Shown here: piece after piece, positions 35,142 to 45,137 of the stretch | How the letters are laid out: each line of letters starts with the position of its first letter | How positions within the stretch are numbered: the stretch's first letter is position 1 | DNA from: Cunninghamia lanceolata | Taxonomy: Eukaryota; Streptophyta; Pinopsida; Cupressales; Cupressaceae | DNA: 64,000 bases | Reading direction: 5' to 3' | Assembly (NCBI GenBank): GCA_027924645.1 | Contig: BSBN01000845.1 | Location: forward strand, 2,232,001-2,296,000 | The notes under the pieces: model-generated | Database searches by the model: none | What the model saw: the letters and a program-made list of their open reading frames with translations, nothing else | Told to the model about the DNA's origin: nothing | Made by a program: the position numbers and the translations under genes

Positions 35142-35655
35142 CACTAGTAGAAAAACATAAATAAATGACTAAATAAACTACCAAAAATTGGTCATGTGAT
35201 CAGTAGTTTGGTCACGTGACCATTTGTAGTTTATTGGCAGTCATTTATCTCTTAACCAAATTTATGACCAAACAAATATTAGTCATTAATTTGGTAGTAT
35301 ATTTAGTCATCAATTTGGTAGTATATTTAGTCATCAATTTGGTAGTATATTTGATAATTTGGTAGTATATTTAATCATCAATTTGGTAGTATACTTAGTC
35401 ACATGACCATTGCTAGTTTATTGCCGGTCATTTATCTCATGACCAAATTTATGACTAAACAAATTTTAGTCATTAATTTGGTATTATATTTAGTAATTAA
35501 TTTGGTAGTATATTTAGTCATCAATTTGGTAGTATATTTAATCATCAATTTGGTAGTATATTTGGTAATTTGGTAGTATATGTAGTCATCAATTTGGTAG
35601 TATATTTAGTCATCAATTTGGTAGTATATTTGGTAATTTGGTAGTATATTTAGTT
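35142..35655 (+). repeat. Possible CACTA transposon end with subterminal repeat array
   Basis: CACTAGTAGAAAAAC at 35142 matches the usual start of plant CACTA terminal inverted repeats. It is followed by about 370 bp (35282-35652) of a 24-bp unit, ATTTGGTAGTATATTTAGTC and ATCA. A 188-bp higher-order duplication is present: the GTCAC(G/A)TGACCATT phrase occurs near 35211 and 35399. TGGTCACGTGACCA (35209-35222) is a perfect 14-bp palindrome holding a CACGTG G-box. Dense short subterminal repeats are typical of CACTA elements. The opposite end and transposase were not found. Confidence 0.5.
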
Positions 35656-35659
35656 TGAT

Positions 35660-36420
35660 ATTTGAGGATTTAAACATAAAACACAGAAATACACATCAAT
35701 TGCACAAAATAAGACAACCATTGAGAAGGCAAAATCGCTGAATTTTATTAAAAGAAAGGTGTTCTTACAACTTGCACAAGTCTAAAATATCTATCTTTCT
35801 TCAAAAAAGATTAGAAATAGAGTATTACAATGTTTATTTTCAGTCACAAGACTGAAAATCTGAGTTACAATACACATAAATGATAAGAAAGAAACTTCTC
35901 CAAGTTTACAATACTTTGCTAAAAAGTGAAAAGAACTAACTCAAAATGAAAGAAGGCGTGCCCTTTGGCCTACAAGCCTTTCAAAATCCTTAGCAATCTG
36001 TTACAATAGATAAGTGACATGTGTCACGGTTTGAAAAGTCAAAAAGCCATTGGATGCCTAACTGTTGCTTCCTCTTATTTTTCTATTGAAAAGAACTCCT
36101 AAGTGGCATGGGGAAGGATGAATGTTGATCTTTCTTTAACCTCCCTGCTTTGTTGCATCATAAAACCTTCACTTTCTCAGAGAACCAGCCAAGCCAAAAA
36201 ACATCCCATGAGCTGAATCCATTCAATCCAGTCTACTTGATAGATCTCATTCTATACTTAAATGTGTAAATACTTAGTAATAACAAATTAAAAAATTGAA
36301 TTGAAATAAGTCAAAAAGCTACTATCACAGTTAATAGAAAAGCACGGCAGGCAAACAATTTTTTTGAAACAAGATCGTATATAGAAACTATAAAAGTATA
36401 TCATACATGGAAAGGGTACC
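35660..36420. other. No gene recognised
   Basis: AT-rich, without open frames resembling known proteins. Confidence 0.45.
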
Positions 36421-36425
36421 ATTTC

Positions 36426-37985
36426 ATACCTCATCAGATGGACCAATACAGGAACACTTAAAGTTTTCAGGATTCACAAATTTATAATCAATTCCAGAAT
36501 TATTTGTAGGGGGAGTTCTAGTTCCTTTCAACAAACCTGTTGAAGCCTCAGCCATTAAAACATTTAAAAAAACATACATTGTTTGGTTCATTATTTCTTT
36601 CCAGACATCAGGGGAGATCCTATTAGAATTTAGAAATTAAGAAAGAATAGTTTTCTTATTAAGAAACCAACACCCCATGACACACATCCAAGAATGACTA
36701 AGAAATTTATTGAATGAAAATTTCATTTTTGATAGACTATGAAATAGTTTACCTGCATTTTGAGCTGGAAAATGATTCCCTGTGCTACTATTACCAGAGA
36801 GATCAACTCCATGCAGAAATAGCTGCAAAAAAATTAGAAGGCTTATTACTAAGAAAGAGGCTATGACATCAATAAACACCTAAAAGTTAAACAATAGAAT
36901 AGAAAAGACACAAGGCAGATATTAAAAATTTTAAAATATTGATTGGCAACACAACTTATAGAATGTGTAGGAATAGGAAAAAAAGATATCCCTTGTGGAA
37001 TTTCTCGAACAACAGAATTATTTGTATGAGTTTAAGATCAACCGAGGGGTACACGTGTGATCAACAAACAAAGTTTTGATATCAGGATTACAAGTTTGGT
37101 CTTTGTAATGTTGATGTTGCCAATTTACACTGGAAAAAAAAGGCACATACAAATTTATGAGCTAGTTGTAAGAAAAAATAAAAAATCAGACTCAGCCTCT
37201 GCTTAAAGCACAATATCTGACTCTTCAAGGGTTTTCTAATTCAAAATTTGTACCCTCCAAACTGGTAGACTCATTTTCAAACATTTTGCAGATTACCAGT
37301 GAAAATGTGGACAACAAACATGAGATTTGCTCTATTAATATGAAAGATCATTCATCTTTGGAATAAGGTTATAGGTGTTAGATTAATTCATATTTATTAT
37401 TAACTAGGTCTTTAGGTAGCTCAATCAGACAACTCTAATTTAAAGACAATTTTTAGTGAACACATTATATCTGGGAAGTTTCCTGTGAATCTAAGATGAG
37501 ACTTGCAACTATTGAGAAGTAATATTTTTTCGGAACCAATTTTTTACAAGTTGTGGCAAAGTAAGGAGAACAGTGGGACCTTTGATTTATTAGGAGTCTT
37601 AACGTAGAAGCTTGAAGATGTGGAAATTCCATCTTATTGCGAATTTGAGGTTTATTTTCTATAAGCTTTCTCAGCTTCAGAAACATTGATATCTATGTGG
37701 ATGTTGTATCCCCATGTTGAGAAAACTTCTCATTTTCCCTATATAGAGCCAACTCATGTTTAAAAGTTAGAATCAATATGAAAAAGAGAAACAATGGGAT
37801 AACGTGAAAAAGTAATAAAAACAAACATAAAACAAAGCACTAACTGATGTTTTCCAAAGGTATTAACCATGTGAGCTCTTTGTAAACACCATCATAGACA
37901 TGTTCAAATACTTTGAGATCCTTTCTAAGTATTTCCACAACTTTCGCATAGTCTTTCCTAGAAAAGTAGAAAACTACTCTGAAAA
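36426..37985 (-). pseudogene. TOPLESS-like corepressor gene fragment
   Basis: Exon-like blocks appear in order on the minus strand. Block 1 (about 37975-37858): DYAKVVEILRKDLKVFEHVY then KELTWLI, matching the CTLH region of TOPLESS proteins (AKAVEILVKDLKVF). Block 2 (37686-37545): LKLRKLIENKPQIRNKMEFP then LRLLINQ, matching the helix ending in RLRTLINQSLNW. Block 3 (about 36560-36430): TRTPPTNNSGIDYKFVNPEN then SDEV, matching the RTPPTNN linker. TOPLESS proteins are nuclear transcriptional corepressors. The LisH start and all WD40 repeats are missing, the aromatic residues after LINQ are lost, and stops occur between blocks. It is a dead or captured fragment. Intervening sequence suggests introns were retained, so it is not an obvious retrocopy. 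Confidence 0.75.
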
Positions 37986-38730
37986 TATGAACTAAAACTC
38001 AGTGCTACATTATTTATATACATCTGAGTAATGTATAACCTTAAACTCATAATTATTAAAATGATCTTCTACAACATTCACAAAATATGGAAAGACTCAA
38101 AAATAAACTAACACAATCCATCAACATTCTCGAATCTGAACCATGAAGAGTTTGAGCAAGAAGCGAGCAATATCTCAATAGTAAAAATAGAAGTATTGAA
38201 TAGAATCACCAATTAACCATACATTGAAATTGCAAACCCAAAATCAACTTTTACAAACAACAAAATTAAAGATAAGAGGAGGAAATGATTGGTTGAGCTA
38301 CTAAAGCTAATCGAAGCACGAATTACATTAAGAGACAGTCAAATGGTCCAACACAAAGGAGTCAAATTGATAATATTAGCAATACCTTGCTGAATCAAGG
38401 GCTATCTTCATGCGCAAATACCATGTAAGTGCAGATCCATGCAGTGTCCCTGATAGTCAATCCAATGTAACATTTGTGAAAGCTTATTTCCTAATAGGTT
38501 ATCAATCTATCCAATATGAATGAGAAACAAAGGTCAAGGCTTCAATGGGAAAGCAATGTTTACACAATGGTTAGAGAAACCTACCATGCAATTGATCTTC
38601 CAAGGAACCATTTTGCATCAACTCATATACTAACAGCCTTTTTTTTCCCTGAATGCAAAACCCTAGGAAAGAAACAAGATTCAGATGCATGATTTTGCTC
38701 ATCATCTCTAATTCATTCTACAACAATACA

Positions 38731-39662
38731 AGGGATAAATTCAATAGGTCTTCTTCTGAAATGTTAAGGAGAATCATAACATCTACACCCTTCAAACATC
38801 AAAAACAAATGTAGTAAAAAACTTGAAGCTACAAAAGAAAAGGTGTTGAAAAAAGACAAGGTTAGAAGCAGTCCCTACAGCTGAGATCACATCTCCACTT
38901 ATGGGTTCTCAAGATGATAGTCTGGTGCCTATTCATACCTGAAATTCATGTTTTGCCTACTTGCCACCCTTGTCTACCTTTTTCACAACAACAAAGGAAT
39001 CATCATCAAACCTGGCTTTACATACACACCCAAAACCTCCCTCTCCAATAATGTTATCATTGCTGAAATTATTAGTAGCTACTTGCAGAGTAGAATATTA
39101 AATTGATGTTGCAAATCCCTTCCTCTTAGAAACTCTTATTGAGTTCAAATGATTCATCAGAGGCCCAAGTGACATACCCTTGTAGACATCTACAACAAGA
39201 CAAGGGATAAATTCAATAGGTCTTCTTCTGAAATGTTAAGGATAATCATAACATCTACACCCTTCAAACATCAAAAACAAATGCAGTAGAAAACTTGAAG
39301 CTACAAAAGAAAAGGTGTTGAAAAAAGACAAGGTTAGAAGCAGTCCCTGCAGCTAAGATCACATCTCCACTTATGGGTTCTCAAGCTGATAGTCTGGTGC
39401 CTATTCATACCTAAAATTCATGTTTTGCCTGCTTGCCACCCTTGTCTACCTTTTTCACAATAGCAAAGGAATCATCATCAAACCTAGCTTTACATACACA
39501 CCCAAAACCTCACTCTCCAATAATGTTATCATTGCTGAAATTATTAGTAGCTACTTGCAGAGTAGAATATTAAATTGATGTTGCAAATCCCTTCCTCTTA
39601 GAAACTCTTATTGAGTTCAAACGATTCATCAGAGGCCCAAGTGACATACCCTTGTAGACATC
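38731..39662 (-). repeat. 472-bp tandem duplication including the kinase P-loop exon
   Basis: The stretch from AGGGATAAATTC at 38731 recurs at 39203. Both copies hold the P-loop exon (38939-39189 and 39411-39661) with the same internal TAA, so that stop predates the duplication. Copy B reads GGKQAKHEF where copy A has a stop in place of Q; copy B ends in TAG at the splice donor. The left copy joins exon 4's intron directly. Confidence 0.92.
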
Positions 39663-40024
39663 TGCAAAAATGAAATAACTCAACTCATTACCCTTATTCT
39701 TCTCTATTATAATTCTCATTGATCCACTGTGGTCATTAATATAATTTCTTTCTATCAAAAGAGAAATAGTAGCACTATGTTTAATCCAGCTATTAATATA
39801 ACCAAGTTAGCTAACCAACACCTCCTGAATTTTGTTAGAGTCTTAATGCCTTCTTAATTTTTTCCATAGCCCCGATGCCTCCTCTAACTTGTTAAGTCCA
39901 AATTTCATTGCCTTCCCATAATTTGTTACAGTCATTCAATTTTTAAATAGGACTAAATCATGTGATGTTGATTCTCTTGTTTATTTTTATTTTTAAATTT
40001 TTTACACTGGTTGTAGGTACTAAT

Positions 40025-42590
40025 TATTGTGATGTTTGCAACACGCCCCATTTTACTCCTTAGCAAAATAGGGAGCCCTGCTGTGGCTTTGCTTTTTGCT
40101 TCTATTTTTGTGGGTCTGTCCTTGGTGGTAATGGAAAAGAGAGTGAAATTTGCAAACCTTGATAAAATTAGTGAGAAAATGCATTTTGAGTGCCAGCGCA
40201 TGGTATGGTTGGATTCCTTGTCAAAAATGAGCCAGGGTTGCTTTTTGAATCATCTGAAAATTTGCCATATTTTGCAAGTTATGCCCATTTTGGTAAAATG
40301 CACTACATGGTTTAAATAGTGCAAGGTTTCAAATGTTTCGTTAAATGTTCCTAACTATTTCAAATGGCTATGCACAGCGCGCAAAGTGTCACACTCCGCA
40401 TGAGTCTCAATAGTGTTGTAAAAGAACCAATGCCCCAAGCATTTCTAACAGTCACGCGGAGCGTGCCACTTGTCACTCTCCGCAGGTCCCTTCGATAGTT
40501 TCTAAAAGTTTCAAGAGCAGTGCGAAGTGTGCCACTTGTCACTCTCCGCAGGGTCCCGCAAAGGAGTCTTAATAGTTTCAAAAGTTGTGCGGAAGATGCC
40601 ACGTGGCGCCTTTCGCGATAGTCCCTTAAAGTTTCACAACTGCGCGGAGAGTCCCATATGTCTCAAACAAGCAACGCGGAGCATGCCACTTGTCACTCTC
40701 TGCAGGTCCCTCTCAAGTTTCTAAAAATTGCAACAATCGTGCGGATAGTGACAAGTGTCACTTTCCACGAGAGTCTCAAAAGTTTTGGGAGAGCTTCCGC
40801 TTACTCTCGGTAGCCCCTAACAACGGCACAGAAGGCGACATGTGTCTTCTTCCGCATGAATCTAAAGGTTTTCGTAGGTTTTGAGAATAGTTTCTAGGAA
40901 GCACGAAATGTGACAAGTGTCGCCTTCCACATAAAGCAAAAGTTTCACTCTCTGCGGGCACCATTTCTATTAAAGGGCAGGTAAAGGGGCCATTTTTTCG
41001 ACCAGACGCAAGAATTCGGTGGGCAATCTTTAGGGCCTGCCGATGTGGTTTTTGGCGCCGATAGGCGGGAAGCATTTAGCAATAGGTTTTTTTAGGGTTT
41101 TTGGCACACTTTGACCCTGCGTATGCATCATTTCTGATCTGCGATGGTTGACCCAGTAGTTTTTGACATGGTATGCACAGTATGAACGCATTTTTTGTAG
41201 ATTTTGACCTAATCACCATGATTTTTTTTCTCAGCCCCACTTGGATCTAACAGTTGTTTCGAAAGTGATTGTTTAATAATCAATGGTACTTATTGTTGGT
41301 CTATTTTTGCAGGTCAGCAACTAGAAGAAGAAGTTGAAACTTAATGGCAATGATGTCCTAGAAGGAGAATCAGATTTCAGAAGTAAAGAGAAGATGAGAA
41401 TGAAGTGCAGAAAGTCAAGGGACATCAATGAGAAGACCCAAAATGCAGATAAAACATAATGACGGTAGGTTGCAGAATTTACTTCTGAACTACTAGGGTT
41501 TCAGAAAGGGGCATATTTTCACCCAGATTTGACACATATTTAGAGATATTTTAGAGGATGGTTCTTCACCATTTAATGTTGTAACCTAGGGTTTGAACCA
41601 TTGCTTAACCATTAGGGTTTTGGGCTGTATTGAGGACAATCAGAAAGTCTATATATTGTGCCTTAATACAATGCAATACACACACAGCGATTTTAGCATT
41701 TTGCTAGAATTGTAGATTCTTTCTAGGCATAGTTTAGTTTAGAGGAGGTCGCCTATTGTCTGCAGTAAGGAGTGCATGGAACATCTGGCTTCCTTATTGT
41801 ATCTATAAAGCTTGTAAGTTCTCTGAAGTTTGATCAATGAAACTAAGAGTCATTCCAACATTGTAAATCATGTATGACTATTTGTTTCTAATACAATAGA
41901 ATCTAGAGTTCTGCATCTATCTTCTGAGTGTTCTCCTGCTTTTCTTTGTGTTTTGAAATATTTTCTTTGAGAGCTTGCAATTTTAAATGTATGTTTGTGA
42001 AAATGCTCAGAACTTACATTTAAGGTTTTTACTATGGATTTGATCAAATTGTTGTATTATTTATATAGTGCATAGAAGAACAATTAGATCCTTTGGTAGA
42101 GTAAATGAGGTTTAGAGTAGATGTTCCTAACTTTTCCCAACCCATCTGAAACTACTTAGTTTAAAATGTAGAAATCTGAAGGAAATTTGTCTCATATTTG
42201 AAGAAGCATGAACAACAGAGTTAAGAGTAGACAAGTTTTCATAAATATATATAAAGAGGAAAGCTGCAATAACCCAGAAAACTCATTCACAGCTTTATAA
42301 CATAGAAATACTTGTATGCAAATGAACAAAACACTTGTTGATATCTATGATCTTTTGCATAATCTGAGTCCAGTTAACCAACAAAGAAACCCTAAATTAC
42401 ATAAGGCCCCTTGAACATTACAGCTTCACATTGACCAACTGAATTTGACCAACAGGTCAAGACCTAACCACTGTAGACTTGGGATTAAGTGAATCTTAAA
42501 CGATTCCTTCTTATCTTTCAAGTATAGTTTCAGTTCATTATATGTGAATTTTAACTTATTGTTATGATTGCATCAAAACAATCACCAACA
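40025..42590 (+). repeat. Gypsy-3 left LTR (2566 bp)
   Basis: It aligns along its whole length with 45138-47735. It lacks about 31 bp present in the right copy near 46055-46090, which removes one palindrome unit. Confidence 0.92.
40370..40970 (+). repeat. Palindrome array in left LTR, about 9 units
   Basis: Units of about 55-85 bp each centre on an imperfect palindrome of the type GCGGAGAGTGACAAGTGTCA followed by CTTTCCGC. They are separated by TAGTTTCTAAAAGTTTCAA-like spacers. Cores are seen near 40378, 40456, 40521, 40590, 40645, 40675, 40741, 40829 and 40903. Confidence 0.85.
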
Positions 42591-42779
42591 GTTTTCTGAC
42601 GCTAGAAGGAGGGCTTGATTTGGTTTAGGGTTAAATTTCTGAGTTTAAATGCTATACTCTGAGATATGCCAGCTCTCATAAAATTCCAAAAAAATCTAAA
42701 AAGTTGAAAATAGGTCCCATTTTTAATGGACTCATATGGGGACAGTTTTCAAGTTAACAGTCCTTTATTTTAGGGAGCT

Positions 42780-44209
42780 TTGAATGAACAACTTTATTCT
42801 CAAAGTTTATCTACTTTTGGTTTGTCTAGTTGTTGCAGGATACACCAAACTATTGAACACAGTGAACTTAAATGTTTAACATTCCTCACTAGGATAGATT
42901 CATATTTGAAAGGACTAATTATTTTTTCAGATGTGTTCAGGGTTGAAGACTGGCAGAAAAAAGAAATTTTGGAGCAACAAGCTGATACAGCACTAGGAAC
43001 TAATAGGTGGTTAGAAAATACAATAGATAAATTAATTCTAGAAGGGAATGATAACAGAGCATCTTTTCTTAGGTCATATTATGGTGGGATTGATAGTAGG
43101 TCTCTACTTCCTAATATAGGTAAAGGGGAGTGCAGGTATAAATCTTTTAAATCTTGTAGAGAGGAAACCATTTGTCAGGATAAGGTCTTGCTAATCCTAA
43201 TGCTTTTGGTAAAGATAATAAAATGTCTTTCCTTGAGTCATTTTATGGAAAGGAGAAATGTGGACAAATGAAAAAATTAAAGTGCACTAAAATTGATGAG
43301 ATTCTTACTATAGAAACTAGTGAAGTCATAGAGGAGAAAGTAAATCCTAATCCCATGACTAGCTTATTTAAATTAAATGACCAAGTTCAAGATTGTTGTA
43401 GGTTAATAGAATCAGACTCCACATGGGATGATAAAAGTGAGTCATCAAATGAACAATTTTTGAAAATGAAGAATACTGAGGATCATGCTATTGCTATGCA
43501 AACTCAGACATCACCCCAATGCCATGTTGAAAATAAAACAGGGGAGTATTCCTGTCAATCTAGAGATGTTGTTCCACCTTTACTCTCAAGTGATTTAGAA
43601 ATGATTAATTTCTGTATATCAGGTTATGATGATAAATATACTCACTTAAGTGCTGATGTGCAGGAAACTGATGAGAGCATTGAGAGGTGTGCTGAATTTG
43701 AGGATAAACTAAACATCAGGAATGAAGGGACAAAGATGGATAAAGATGAAGAAATGATACATCTTGAGTCATTCATCTTTCAATTTGAAAAAGTAAGACC
43801 AGACATGGAGCCAAATAATGAAAGTACAAGGTTAAAAGGAGGACCAGCTATCGATAAACAAACATGTCCTACAGAGCTAAAAATACATCAGGTTGTCTCT
43901 TTCCTTTCCTTAGTAAACCATGATAAATACTGCTTTGATTATGAAAATTTAAGAGCAAGGACATGCATATGGATTAATCATGAAACTGATGGGCTGCCCC
44001 AATTGCTGATAGTTGAGAGCTATTCTGATAAAAATAATGAATTTAGAATACAAGAATTTTTTTCAGAATTTAAAGATAAATTTGCTAAGTTAAGAACCAT
44101 AACTAATACCCTGTTACTCCTGCACAATCTAAAGAAATATGCAAGTAGGGGTGTTCTTGGATCTTTTCCTGGGTTCTGTTTGCCTTGTAGAGGCTTGTAT
44201 ATAGTGTAA
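42780..44209 (+). pseudogene. Gypsy-3 internal ORF of unknown function, frameshifted
   Basis: Two overlapping frames (42780-43271 and 43223-44209) look like one ancestral ORF of about 475 codons. Near 43180 the +1 frame gives ANPNAFGKDNKMSFLESFYG, a smooth continuation into the second frame. The protein is acidic and hydrophilic. A motif of form SFLxSxYG occurs twice (RASFLRSYYGGIDSRSLL and MSFLESFYGKEKCG). The C-terminal part holds VVSFLSLVNHDKYCFDYENL and RIQEFFSEFKDKFAKLRTIT. No zinc knuckle, protease or RT motif is present. It may be an element-specific accessory or gag-related protein, or captured host sequence. I do not recognise it. Confidence 0.6.
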
Positions 44210-44781
44210 GTAATGTCCAGTTCTTCTTTTGCTGTTTTCTTTTTGGGGTTGGCTATTTGTATAGTTTTGTTTTCTGTTTGTACAGTTTTTTCTGCTTTTT
44301 ACTTTTTGTACAGTCTGTTTGGTTGGTTTGTTTGTTGTCTCCTCAACAGAGATCTTCAGTTTACTTTAGAGTATTAAGGAGAAAACTAGCAACCATCCAA
44401 AACAGTATAAATTTAGGATATTCAAGTTAATCATTTGCAATTTGTGCATAACCTTTTGTGACTGTCATGAATGTAGAGAGTTATTTATCTTCTAAAATTT
44501 CGTATTCAATAAATGTGATTGAGAATTTGAGGCAAGTTTCTCACGATGACACACCTAAAATCTTTGGGTTTGTTGAACCTACTAGTGTAGATATTAGGTG
44601 AAAAATTAGAGGTCACCCTTGCTACCATTGCAATTCTCAGCCTAATTTCAGCAAGTGTCCACTCCTTGCATCTGAAGCTACAAATTGCTATATCTTGTGA
44701 AATCTCGTTCAAAATCAAAAAATAAAAATAAATAAAGTAGATTATACTGAAAATCTAGATTAAGCCATCTAAGTAACTCTA

Positions 44782-44880
44782 CCGGGGCTATAGACGCTCA
44801 CTGGCAGTGGGGCTCTACTTAGGAGAATTGTAACGATAACCTTGTCGGGGCTATAGACGCTCGCTGGCAGCAAGGCTCTA
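44782..44880 (+). repeat. Direct repeat near the Gypsy-3 3' end
   Basis: The 36-bp phrase CCGGGGCTATAGACGCTCAC followed by TGGCAGTGGGGCTCTA (44783) recurs at 44845 with five changes. It is the most GC-rich stretch of the interior and lies about 0.3 kb before the right LTR. Confidence 0.85.
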
Positions 44881-45137
44881 TCCGGTTGGCTATGAGGGAA
44901 TATCCTCACCTACGTAGGCTAATATCTGTCACTGGTTTGTTCAACCAATCTTCAAGATGAGGCTTATTAATCACGTGCACACAATTAAACTGAAAATAAA
45001 AATTCATGCACCCTTATTGAATGCCTTAGGTCTCAAGTTGAATAATAATTTACAAGATGGATAGTCGGAAGTTATGCATTTATTTCACTTAGTTTTCTTG
45101 GAGGCCTTGAATTTAGTTGTTTTGTTTTGTTGCTAGT

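Noticed and set aside
35282..35652. CRISPR-like repeat spacing
   Set aside because: Continuous 24-bp minisatellite with no variable spacers, AT-rich, in a eukaryotic context.
40029..40319. Small hydrophobic ORF repeated in both Gypsy-3 LTRs (also 45127-45432)
   Set aside because: Its presence in both LTRs follows from LTR identity; no start context or family supports a protein.
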